In this document: one piece after another, positions 1 through 9,935 of the stretch
Layout of the letters: every line of letters starts with the position of its first letter
How positions within the stretch are numbered: the first letter of the stretch is position 1
DNA from: Hydnum rufescens UP504
Taxonomy: Eukaryota; Basidiomycota; Agaricomycetes; Cantharellales; Hydnaceae
Assembly: GCA_014904985.1 (NCBI GenBank)
Contig: MU128914.1
Span: 512,658-539,377, forward strand
DNA: 26,720 nucleotides
Reading direction: 5' to 3'
Translations under genes and position numbers: made by a program
The notes under the pieces: model-generated
Told to the model about the DNA's origin: nothing
The model's database searches: none
Seen by the model: only the letters and a program-made list of their open reading frames with translations

Positions 1-386
1 CCCCACTAACAAGCTGGCAGGCTACTTAGGAGGATGATTAGAATAAGTCAAGGAATGAATGGCGCACTAAGGTAGTGTCTTCTGTTGTATCTCCCTACGA
101 GAATGCACAATGCATTCCTGACCCTATGACACTGTCGCATCGCTGCGTATTCCAACTGCTGCATTATTATTCCATTATGGCATTTAGGTCGAACCATTAA
201 GTCGCCAAAGCAGCAGAAGCAGTACGAACCGATATTCCAATCTTCCCAGTGCGGCTACGACGGTCAATGAATTTCCGCAGAGTGCGTTCGTGCTACGACT
301 TTTTGCCTCTCTTGTCTCTTGTCTGACCAAAGGGAGTGGCAGCCCATGTTGATCCGTTTATAGCCTTTCTCAAGGACGTCAAAGAG
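1..386. other. left edge and 5' flank of module A gene; no gene seen
   Basis: No convincing coding region is visible. Bases 1 to about 151 have no counterpart elsewhere in the window. From about 152 the sequence matches the region starting near 12016, so the left edge of duplicated module A lies inside this stretch. The open frame continues upstream of the first ATG of the module A gene only from a GTG at 336, which is not a eukaryotic start. A pyrimidine-rich stretch around 301-325 could be 5' untranslated region or promoter. Confidence 0.5.
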
Positions 387-1044
387 ATGATGTTTCCTGT
401 GGAAGAGCTCTGTGGGCTCGTTCGGCGGTCGAGTCTACTGACCCAAAAAGGCAAAATTAAATGTTTGGTGCGGTACAGACGCACTAGATTCGTGCCCCAC
501 GAGTTCATTTTGCTCCGTGTCCACGTTCCGGGTACGACGGAGTTTTCGATTCGCCTCGAACGTGGTCCTCTGGCTCGTCACGGGGTATTCTCTCGCTCAC
601 ACTTAAATTTCCCAACCAATGACATGGTGGGTCACAATGCCACGAGTCCAAGCCGGGCGTACTCATTCATGTATTGCGGTCGATAGAGCAGGGTGTCTGA
701 AATGGAATCAAGACTGGTGACCGAAGATCTTAGCCGCATTGCGGCAATCGTTGAATTCGACACCCCACCTACTCTAGATAATCTGCAACGACTGTTGGAC
801 ATTATATCTGAGGAGTCAAAAATTTACAACGTGCTAAAAGTGCGTCCGCATCTCGATTTTTAATTGTAAAATAATCGAAATCTCACCGTACCTAACTATA
901 TTTATTTGCCAGGAGAACTGTTGGTTCTATGCAACTGTGATCCAAGATCTTCTTACCGATTGGTGTGAAGGGAATTTACACGGAACTTTATCCCACTTAA
1001 CATATGGCGGGGAGGTGCGTGCCCGGATTCGAGCTCGGAAGTGA
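387..1044 (+). CDS. conserved hypothetical protein, three exons (module A gene)
   Basis: I cannot assign a function. The model is exons 387-626, 687-839 and 913-1044, giving about 174 aa. Intron 1 (627-686, GTGGGT...TAG, 60 nt) and intron 2 (840-912, GTGCGT...CAG, 73 nt) are both phase 0. Intron 1 is supported by the second copy, where the same stretch has in-frame stops while both flanks stay open. The start is the first ATG in frame (MMFPVEEL); the frame upstream opens only at a GTG. Visible motifs are an HEFILLRVHVPG strand-like segment near residue 45, a DTPPTLDNLQ helix and the junction ENCWFYATVIQDLL. There is no signal peptide or membrane segment, so it is probably intracellular. The pattern resembles lineage-specific agaricomycete proteins of unknown role. 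A GTGAGC donor overlaps the stop, so a further 3' exon is possible. Confidence 0.6.
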
Positions 1045-1960
1045 GCTCACCATTTTTTATACGATTTGTGGCTGCGCCCGGCTGACATTGTTGATGTCAA
1101 AGGGAGGAAATTATGGGGGTATAATATTTCCCATCCGTTGCTCTGTTTATTTAATGTCAGAAGGGCACTTTTCGGTTAATTCGCTCCTTCCCTTCCTGTT
1201 TTATTCGACTGCGACGCCACTACAGGTGCGAGTATTTACCGGAGACACCTGGCCCCTCCTTCGCAGGAAATCTCAACTGTCTACATTATTGTCCGCCAAT
1301 TTCTTGGTTAAGAGACGAATAGCGTATACGCCCTGGTCATATTTAGGACTTTCTTTTACGTATCTTCCGAATTCCACCGAATTGGACCTTCTGGAGATAG
1401 ATACTGGTTATTTAACAGGAAAGTGGAGACCAACCCAATACCCACGCACAGCAATCTCTCCATTATTTTGGGAATACTAGAGGGTGGCTTCTCTTCTCAC
1501 GGGGCCTCCCGCCAGATCTCTTAATGGGTTCGACCTACTGGTTTGGGTCAATTCCCGTATGGCTCCCAGCACTGGATGTACGTGGACACGCCGCGGTGGC
1601 TTCGTAATTATATGGATAGTTGACATGCTGAGGGCGTCCGGGGCTCAGGCAACTTCAAGATAGGAAGGAGAGTAAGACTGCTTCCGCGAAATACGCTCGA
1701 AACGCAACATTAACATTTAACATTTAATCCCTTGGCCATGGGGAGATGGACTCCAAGGATGACCCCCTGCATTTATCACGGGACCGCACAAGTAAGTCGC
1801 CGGACCTTTCTGCATTGTTGCCCCAGACGACCCAAATACAGTATAGAGTCAGCCGGCGTCGAGTTTTCTGGCGAGGTGGCTCGACAAGAGTTGAACGCGA
1901 TCATGGCGATATGAATATGTGGAGCTCCCTAAGAGCACGACCTTGGTAGAGCATGCATGG
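1045..1960 (+). other. conserved downstream tract of module A with unresolved open frame
   Basis: About 900 bp follow the stop of the module A gene. An open frame runs from 1004 to 1480 (158 codons). Its middle part is also open in copy 2, at 12951-13262. Within that part the two copies differ by a 9-base and a 6-base indel, which keep the frame, plus a few substitutions. At its ends 2-base indels break the frame. It may be a separate small gene, a downstream exon or decayed coding sequence. A second short frame at 1746-1949 also ends at conserved sequence but lacks corroboration. Confidence 0.3.
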
Positions 1961-2294
1961 TTGAAAGCCATCAACTGTGTGGGATGTATCGTAGCGAACC
2001 ATAAAGTGCGTCCGCTTTGATTCGTGATTCAATGAAAAGGGTAGACCCGTGGCAGCCCCGAATTCGATGTGGGTGATTTAAGGCACAGTACTGAGCAACA
2101 GCGAAAGCAAAAGGTCAAGGAATAGGTGATCTCGGAGCAGAAGGGCGACAGGCCGGACTGACTGAGTTGAATATCATCGTCATATTGGGGGGGGGGGGTA
2201 AAAGTGAATGTGAGTGCTACGTGAGCTGAAGGGAATTTAAAGGCACTGTCCCACAGTACTTTTGTAAGGTCTGGGAGGATATAGGGGCAATTTG
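1961..2294. other. unique spacer between modules A and B; no gene seen
   Basis: Non-repeated sequence with no supported gene. It contains a run of 12 G at 2187-2198, a likely site of length variation or sequencing error. I see no RNA gene or other element. Confidence 0.5.
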
Positions 2295-4645
2295 AAGATG
2301 GTCACGGGTTATCACGGATACATATTTGCAACGCCGCGACGCCTAATATTCGCTCGCACAGTGCACCTTCGGTGACAGTGCATGTTTGTTCAAATCCGTC
2401 GATCACAGTTCAGAGAAGATGACACAAACAAGAACAAAAAATACTACGTTGAGACTTCTGGTTTACGTGGCGAGCCAACCATCATGACTGCCCCAGACCA
2501 GAAGGGACTATGTGATCGTTTGAAGTCGCATTGAACGCATGGGACAGGATGTTGTTGGGATCTCAGATCTGTCACCGCTGACCTGTCGCGGAAAACTCCC
2601 CTTCGATTTCCCTTTTTGCTACATCCCTTAACCATCGCAACGAACTTGATGCAGCTCTAAAAATATACCAACGCTCTCTTCCTCGCATTGGCCACTTCCT
2701 CATTCCCGAGCATCGTTGCTTTGTGTTCGTCAAAACTCGCTCACTGGCGTCCACCTCGCTTTCGTCTTGCGACTGCAGCTGCTGATCCTATCGCCGTCAA
2801 CATTGCACAGCAACAATTCATCAACGCCAAGATCGTCGGGATAAATCGTATCTTCTGTGTGGTGCCCTCCCCTTTTAAATTCTTTGTAGGGTGAGGTACC
2901 CGTCTTCAACCCCAGTGGTACATTGCAACTCGACTTCAGAGCCAGTGCTGGTGTGCCCTAGGCATCATGGCTTGTTATTTTTCTTCATCGTTCAGCGTTA
3001 ACCCAAGCTCCCAAGAACTGTCATTATGCAGGCAAACGTGACGCAGCAACCCTCCTTTACGGCAGCTGGCGCCCTCAAACGGGTGTGGTCCTTGTCGCTA
3101 ATAGCATGAGGCACATGCAGGCCGTCTGTCAAGTGCACGATCTTCATGGTGGATGCCAACTACGCTGGTTCATTGGACCCTAAGGGTGTGTAGATTATGA
3201 ATAATTTGACGTGCCAACCCTGGAGATGATCTATCGCGGTATTAGGTATCAACTTGCACTGGCCGCAAACGATGCTAGTGAGTGCCGTCCTTATTGACCC
3301 CTTCATGTCAATTCACGTTGTTTCGTAATTCACAGCCCTGGCTAGTGATGGTACCATCACCAATTCCACCGTCGCCGTGATTCCTTATGCTGGCCGTGCG
3401 CCCCCCCCCCCCCTCTGGTACCGGTCCCCATCGTTATACCGCGCTTCTGGACGCTCAACTCGTCAACTTCACGGCCCCCTCGACGCCCGTGCCAAACCCC
3501 GGAGTCCATCTGATCAAGTACGACGAATTTTCTTGAACATCCATCTCCCATCACATTTCTGATGATATTCTTGAATGTTGAATCGTAGCTTGGTTTCATA
3601 CATTAGTTCCGCTGGTCTAGGGACGCCTCTCGCTGGGTCATACTTCACAATTGGGACCGCCACTGTCAATGTCTCTCTCACTACTGCTGTCGACTCTGCC
3701 ATGTTCTTGGCCAGTTCCACCGCCACTCGATCTGGCTCAAGCACTGTTAGTGGCACCAGTGCGGGCAGCTCAACCATCCAGAAGGGTTCTGCAGATCTGG
3801 GCAAGGGCGTCAGCATTGGCGGTGTGCTCTGAGCTTTGAGCGCGTTCGGTCTTGCTGTGGTTTTAGCCTGAGAGCTTTGGGCTTTTCTTATGTCTCCTCG
3901 AGTCTGGACCGTCCCGTCTCCTTTGATTTGTGACACGCTCTTCAATCCATCGTGTATGCGACTCGGTTCGGTCTATCTTAATGCACTTCATTCTCTTGTT
4001 TCATCTAGATTCCTGCTCGCACTCAATTCATGACCGGTACTTCCCTTTCGCAGTGCGGTGTGCGATAGCACTCTTATTGTGACAGCATCCGATTCCTTGA
4101 GGTAACCAAACAATTCCAAGACAAGATGCATATAGTAAGATGACTCTCTATGAACTCTACATTATCGATGGGTCTGGTATCACCCAACAAGCCAGCAGTT
4201 GGGCCTGGTGAGCTTTATTACGGGTACTTACATTTCTGATGTCAAAGTTCCTCCCGGCGGAGTTCTCCTTGTGCGCGCGAGTCTGAGGTAGGGGAAGACG
4301 AGTGAAATGCGGTCATGAAACAGAATAATTCGATATCAGGTGAGAGAGGTCGACTAGTCTATGTCATTATTGCCAGCTAATATAGAGTGAAAGCGAAAAA
4401 AGGAGATACCTGCCTTGGCCCCTGAGGATTATCTAATGCCACAGGGGTGGCCTAAGCATCTGCCAATTGCCTCACAAGACTCCGAAGGTGTTTGGGCGCA
4501 ATTATCTGTCGGGTGCTTCTATCCATGGAATACTCGGGGGCAGCTTTGTGATTGCCTCCAGGTCCCCTACTTCTTCAGCAGCCATTCAGTCTTGCGTATC
4601 ATCAATCAGTCCTACTCTGCCCCCATACCAGGGTACTCGCTGAAT
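2295..4645 (+). repeat. duplicated module B, copy 1
   Basis: This segment matches 9936-12012 in the same orientation, with clearly more divergence than module A. Copy 2 lacks the sequence equivalent to about 2915-3235. The module contains a damaged secreted PEBP-like gene (2649-3871). About 770 bp of 3' flank follow it, in which I see no further gene. Confidence 0.8.
2649..3871 (+). pseudogene. secreted PEBP-like (phosphatidylethanolamine-binding) gene, damaged copy 1
   Basis: Coding pieces in order fit the fungal secreted PEBP family: a mature N-terminus like ADPIAVNIAQQQF near 2780-2825, an MVDANYAGSLDPKG segment near 3150-3185 in the position of the family's MVDxD motif, PYAG near 3385, GTGPHRYTALLDAQLVNF near 3417-3470 containing the signature GPHRY, and a Ser/Thr-rich C-terminus. 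Plausible introns are 2835-2889, 3278-3335 (perfect GTGAGT) and 3518-3588, which joins HLI to a SYISSAGLG segment in frame. Defects: the ATG at 2649 is followed after three codons by TAA; the exon after 2890 meets an in-frame TAG; a run of 13 C at 3401-3413 shifts the frame before GPHRY; and TGA at 3830-3832 cuts off the last 12 codons. Those codons encode a hydrophobic tail like the one ending copy 2, reminiscent of a GPI-anchor signal. The 5' exon structure is not resolved. Confidence 0.7.
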
Positions 4646-5244
4646 AAGTGAGGTGCTCAACAGTCCCGACCTCTCAAGTCCATGATTCCCCTTGATTCTA
4701 GGTACTTCGCGTTCAACTCCGCATTGCGACCCCATGCTGGGGTGTCGCTCAAACACTTTACCGAATCTGCTTACCCGGCCTCTTCGTAAATCCTGTGCCA
4801 GTCTCTTCTCCCGGTCGTCATCTCCTGAACCACCAGCCTTTCCCTTGGTGATTTCATCATCTATTCCTTCCCGAACTAAATAAGCCCCTCGACCTGCTTG
4901 GCCGATGCTCTCAAGTGTTTCCGCTCAATCGTCGCCCGACCCATTGTCTTCACTGTGAGGATTGTACTAGGTTGCAATTCATAGATGAAGCTTTTTGGCC
5001 TACCACAGGAGGCTCGCTCGTCCCTAGCACTTCCGAGTGCCTCCCGGATGTCACCCGTCGAGTGGGAGGTTCAAAGGATATCAGAGGGTGCAGACAGCAC
5101 TGTGGGTGGTGTATTTGTCTTTCTGGACTGAGACTCTAGCTCACGTTGGATTGACATTTGTGGTGGGCGGTTCCTGCAGAACTCCCTTCCAATTTGTCCA
5201 GAACATGCACTCGTCACAGTTAGATTCCAATTTAGTTTTATGCC
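4646..5244. other. unique stretch between module B and the NLR gene; no gene seen
   Basis: Both strands were read. The open frames here (for example 4692-4883 and 4915-5139) show no signal peptide, recognisable motif, splice-supported extension or second copy, and are probably chance. Confidence 0.5.
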
Positions 5245-5490
5245 TCATTTATGTACATCGTCGTCCGCCCCATCTTCCACCTTAGTTCCTACAACAACAT
5301 AATGGGGCCCCACTAGTGTGTGCAATGTCCTTCCCTCCAGGCCTAGTCCCAATTCTTCTGTGGCCGTGCCTTTCAACTCAAGAGTGATATAGCTGCGTAA
5401 GTGAAAAGCCTGTGATGCAGAGGCACTGATGTGAGGAAAGGGAGCCATTGCAACATTCAACTGAAAGATCATGACCTTTAATGTAGCCAT
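5245..5490 (-). CDS. small hypothetical ORF downstream of the NLR gene
   Basis: An ATG-initiated frame of 81 codons begins with a hydrophobic MATLKVMIFQLNVAMA stretch and ends in an acidic EDGADDD tail. It lies 117 bases past the NLR stop on the same strand, so it could equally be open sequence within the NLR 3' untranslated region. No second copy or motif supports it. Treat it as a weak candidate only. Confidence 0.2.
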   Translation of the reverse strand: MATLKVMIFQLNVAMAPFPHISASASQAFHLRSYITLELKGTATEELGLGLEGRTLHTLVGPHYVVVGTKVEDGADDDVHK

Positions 5491-5607
5491 CGTAGGACTT
5501 TACGGAAGCCCCGGCACGCTTTAGCTTCAGGTTGGTGTGATGGGCAAGAAGCGGCTCCTGATTGCTTAAATCCCAATTAAATGGGTCATGTGGAACAGCA
5601 AGTATTA

Positions 5608-8600
5608 TTACGCGACCATCCTCGCATCCAACGGCAATACGAGAATGGGTTTGCTGGCTTGATGCAGCAAGGAGAGTTTTCGGTGCATAGTTTGGGGGAT
5701 GTAACAGATACGTCTGGGTTGGCAGTTACCATCTTCTTGCTGCTTTGCATGTAGCCACCGTTTACGAAGAGACCAAATAGGTGTCAAGCCCACAGAGGGC
5801 CAAGGAGTTGTTGGATGTGACCCAGGGAGGCAATAGGGAGGTTGGGAGGCCAAATCCCAAGTAAAGGCACCCAATGATGTGAATGACATCAGAGTATGAC
5901 CATCAATGGAAAATGAGACTGCCTCAACCCGATCAGAATGATCTAACTTTGCAATGATGGTGCCGGATATGGCATCCCACAAGTGTACAGTACAATCATC
6001 CGAGCCTGAGGCCAGGCGTGATCCATCAGGTGAAAATGCAAGTGTCTGAACTGAATCAGAATGACCATGCAGTTTTGTGATGGATGCACCGGATATGCCA
6101 TCCCACAAGCACACAGTACCATCCTCCGAGCCTGAGGCCAGGCGCAATCCATCAGGTGAAAATGCAACCATCTGAACTGAACAAGAATGGCCCTCTAATT
6201 TTGTGATGGCACTGCCATAGTATCTGGCATCCCACAAGCATACAGTGCCATCCTCTGAGCCTGAGGCCAGGTGGGATCCATCAGGTGAAAATGGAACCTT
6301 CCAAACTGAATGAGAATGGCCTTTCAGCTGTGCAATGGATGTGAAAGATTCACAATCCCACAGCCATATAGTATTATCCATTGAGCCTGAGGCCAGGTGT
6401 GATCCATTGGGTGAAAATGCAACAGTCAAAACTGAATTAGAATGGCCTTTCAGTTTTGCAATGGCCACACCAGACATGCCATCCCACAGGCATATGGTAC
6501 AATCCTTTGAGCCTGAGGCCAAGCATGATCCATCAGGTGAAAATGCAACTGTCCCAACTGAATCAAAATGGCCTTCCAGTTTTGCAATGGCTGCACCAGA
6601 TATGCCATCCCACAAGTGTACAGTACAATCAGAGGAGCCTGAGGCCAGGCGCAATCCATCAGGTGAAAATGCAACCATCCAAACTGAGTCGGAATGGCCC
6701 ACTAATTCTGCAATGGACATGCCAGATATGCCATCCCACAAGTGTACAGTACCATCAGCAGAGCCTGAGGCCAGGCACAATCCATCAGGTGAAAATGCAA
6801 CTGTCCAAACTGAACCAGAGTGGTGTTTCAGTTGTGCAATGGACATGCTGGATATGACATCCCACAAGTGTACAGTATCATCAGAGGACCCTGAAGCCAG
6901 GTGCAATCCATCAGGTGAAAATGCAATTGTCTGAACAGAATTAGAGTGGCCTTCCAGTTGTGCAATGGATGCACCAGATATGCCATCCCACAAGCGTACA
7001 GTACAATCCTCTGAGGCTGAGGCCAGGCATGATCCATCAGGTGAAAATGCAACCATACAAACTGAACCAGAATGGCCCTTTAGTTTTGCAATGGATGCCC
7101 CAGATATGCCACCCCACAAGCGGACAGTATGATCCACTCCACCTGAGGCTAGGCGCAATCCGTTGGGTGAAAATGCAACTGTATAAACTGGATGAGAATG
7201 GCCACTTAAAATGCTCAAGTGCTGTGGCCATTCAGACTCCAGGCCTTGGAGCACTTTTATAGAATCCTCTCGTTCTTCCCAATATGCCTCATACATCACA
7301 GTGTCATGTGGGGTGAAAGGCAATGCCGAATGATACACATGCAGTGCACTTTTTCTTATCACTTCCCCATGGGCAAAAATGAATCGACGGGAATCAGACA
7401 GGATTTCTACCACAAACGGGTGGCATTTCGAACGTTTCTGTCATCAGAATTATTCCCTACTCAATCATTGCATCAAGGATCAACAGGAAATACACATACC
7501 GCCCAGCGATGCGCATCTTCAATCGACTTCACAGCATTCGAAATACTCCCAAGCAGACTCATTGCTTCGAGCCACCATAAAATCGACCATAGTGAGAATC
7601 TTTCCAGTGCCTCCATCAACTTCGTCTCCCCGATCTCCACGCACAATAGATGCGACGCCCAATGGCGGCATGCATACTGAACCTCCGGCAACAGTGCCTC
7701 TCTCACTTTCTCCGCCAATCCATCGACCTCCTCGTTCAGTAGTGACGGATCCGAGATCCCAGCTATATCCCGCTTTAAATGTGTCCTCATAAGCTGGAAG
7801 CATCGGATAGTATGTCGCAGTTCCTGCTCTGGCTTGGGAACAATCACGAAGTCTGGCATGGGACATCGGGAGGAATCCGTAATAAATTCCCGAAATGATG
7901 GATGGTAGATATGAGGCGCCTCGCGAGGATCGGACGGGGGGACGATAATGGAGTGAAAATGACGCAAGGTGGTCTCGACGAAGTCTCTTTCGGATTCGAC
8001 AAATCGAGCCAAAGAATCAAGTGGGAGAGGTTCGCGTAAGAGCACAATGCTCCCAACAACAGATTGGAACCTCTTCGGAATCTCCGAAGGATTAGAACCA
8101 GAAAGGGAGTTTTTAAGCACCCCCGTGTACAGATCGTCTAGCTGCGAATAGGGTGTCGCTCCGACTTGTTGGGCAGATTCGCTGTTAAGTATGAGGCTTA
8201 AATGTTTCTGAGGATCTTGTACACGATCATCCCCGATGAATCGGATCGCCGTAGCTGCGTAAATGAATAACTTCCCGGACTTCTCTACTAGTGAGTTCTT
8301 CTCGTCCTCTGCCGCCCAATTCGCTGGTATAGCAAGATCAAGTTTCTCTGGAATTTTGGCCAATTCGGTGGATATGTAGGAGCGGATATCTTCTTGAATG
8401 ACCGAAGCCTCGATATCGTGAAGAACCGTCTTCGCCAGCATTGGAGCTTTGTGGAACACGGAGGATAGGCGAGGCTGTGGACGACTGGTGATCAGGATAC
8501 GTAAGAAAGGGATTCGGATCAGATGTGAAAACACAAGTCGCAGAATATTTGCAGCACCCTTTTCCTCGCACTCGTCAAGGGCGTCAAGGACAATAAGTAC

Positions 8601-9342
8601 TGGGCGTCGACCGGGATTGATCTTGACAAGAGGGTTCATGATCAATTCCTGAAGCTGAGGCAATAGTTCCTTTCGCCCAGCTGTCGGATCTCGTCTTAGG
8701 GCTTCCACAATGACCTCCTTGAATGCACTGTCTAAGTGCGCGAGTTGGAAAGCGAGTGTCGGAAGTACGAGGCCTGGATCCTGTAAAGGGTTGTCGCTCC
8801 AAGAAAAGAAGAAAGTGGCCCCCAGCATCGCTTTCTCTGCCGCTCGTTCCGCCACTGTTTTGGCGATCGGCGATTTGCCAATGCCAGCCAGTCCGCTGAG
8901 CCAGTATACAGGCGGCCTTTCCCCATTCGCACTCTCCGACCATGACAAAATCTGATCTAGTATAGCAACACGAGTGCCCTCGAGACATGGCGACGGTGCG
9001 TCCTTGCGGCCAGAGTCGTGGGCCGCATATAGAGCGCGAGGGAGAGCCATTAAAAGGTATTCATTAGGGGATCCCGTGCTATCTGGAGGTGCATTGATTA
9101 TGGACAAATCCGAATAGTTGAGGGGGGGGGACCACATATTACCGTAATGAATGTGGACATCCCCTCCACGACCACCTATACCACCATCTACGCCATCACC
9201 CCCACGGCCAGTAGCTGAGGAAAAGCACGGATAAGGATGAGGCCTGGGAAGAAGGATTGAAGAAGAACGGACCGATAGGACCAGGATTTCGCGTCGTGAG
9301 GGGTGCTCCTGGCGAGATCGGGTTGGAAGATTCACCCGCCAT
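5608..9342 (-). CDS. NACHT-WD40 NLR-type receptor (NWD family)
   Basis: Predicted intracellular STAND NTPase of about 1204 aa, related to the fungal HET-E/NWD class that senses non-self or triggers incompatibility. Proposed exons: 9342-9273, 9214-7500, 7437-5608. The 62-nt intron 7499-7438 (GTATGT...CAG) is phase 0 and joins two long frames exactly. The long upstream frame has no ATG before 9137; its apparent start at 9335 is GTG. The ATG at 9342 (GAAATGG context) joins it through a 58-nt intron, 9272-9215 (GTCCGT...TTTTCCTCAG). Order: Gly/Asp-rich N-terminus (GRGGDGVDGG), P-loop GLAGIGKS near residue 135, Walker B VLIVLDALDECEE, sensor-like LITSRP, helical arm, the SALPFTPHDT segment typical of basidiomycete NLRs, then WD40 repeats. 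Odd: Pro follows GKS where Thr is usual. No recognisable N-terminal effector domain is present, and one may lie upstream. Donor GTCCTA at 9281 is an in-frame alternative. Confidence 0.88.
5943..7203 (-). repeat. array of ten near-identical 126-bp WD40 repeats within the NLR gene
   Basis: Ten consecutive 42-residue units follow the pattern GHSxSVxTVAFSPDGxxLASGSxDxTVxLWDGISG, plus a degenerate eleventh (DHSDRVEAVSFS) that closes the domain. Repeat 8 carries one extra residue (DARYYGSAIT). The DNA is similar enough between units that the antisense strand also shows repeated open frames. Variation is concentrated at the x positions (for example Y, C, Q, W, G, L after SV). Such arrays change unit number by recombination, so assembly collapse or expansion is possible. 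Confidence 0.9.
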
Positions 9343-9935
9343 TTCAGAGGTTGGAGCGATGAGACGGCTGTTGTTCAATCGGAGTGTATCACACTGATCT
9401 ACAGCAGGATATGGAGCGAGTAATTCAACTGCAAAGTCAAACTCGAGAGGCACGCAAGTCTCCTAGGGAGCCATAGGAGCCCTAGTCAGATTGACAGCTT
9501 GCATGCTCTCACCGGCAAAATTTTGGGAATTTGGACACCTACCTAGCACAGTTTCCTGGGTGCACTAGTCAGTAGGAGGTTCTCAACCAATCGCTATATA
9601 GAGGCTGGGACCGCCCCTATCGATACTGACTGAATTGTTCGGCTAACTGCACTGCCCTCCAATATTCTGTAACTTCCTGTAGTGGACTTTGGGCGTGCTG
9701 CCGCGACTGGCTCAACTGAATTGAGTCAAGTCAAGCCAAGTCCTGAGTGCTTTTTTTCACCAACTACGATGCATTGGGGCTTTTTTTGCCGCAGGATGAG
9801 AGACAAGGGATCCAAATGATAGAAGTCAATAAGTCAGATCATGAGGCAAATAGTGATGTGATGACAGCACCGTGAGGCTTTCTTTTTAAAACTTCCGAAA
9901 AGGACTCTTCGGCAACACCACAGGCTTGGAGGATA
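9343..9935 (-). promoter_or_regulatory. NLR upstream region
   Basis: No coding sequence is supported. On the minus strand an open frame extends from 9453 toward the ATG at 9342, but its first codon is GTG. A CTATATAG sequence lies at about 9593-9600 with CCAAT just beside it on the plus strand. This could be a core promoter element, but it is 250 bases from the start codon. Short T-runs at 9751-9757 and 9781-9787 have no clear role. Confidence 0.25.

Larger units (their letters stand above)
152..1965 (+). repeat. duplicated module A, copy 1
   Basis: This segment is nearly identical, introns included, to 12013-13809 in the same orientation. Differences are mainly point changes and small indels, so the duplication is recent compared with the other duplications here. 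The copies diverge on the left near 152 (12013) and on the right after the shared sequence ending near 1949 (13809). The module holds the gene at 387-1044 and about 900 bp of conserved sequence downstream of it. Confidence 0.85.

Noticed and set aside
2187..2198. Run of 12 G considered as a G-quadruplex or regulatory site
   Set aside because: A single homopolymer without repeated G-tracts, and nothing nearby suggests function.
6335..6934. Long plus-strand open frame (199 codons) across the WD40 region
   Set aside because: It is the antisense of the 126-bp WD40 repeats. Its repetitive composition mirrors the repeat period, and the sense strand is clearly coding.
5943..7203. Regular repeats considered as a CRISPR array or satellite
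   Set aside because: The units are translated WD40 blades with no variable spacers, and the organism is eukaryotic.
5943..7231. Several shorter minus-strand open frames overlapping the WD40 array in another frame
   Set aside because: Each recurs once per repeat and shares the period of the WD40 units, so they are shadows of the main frame.
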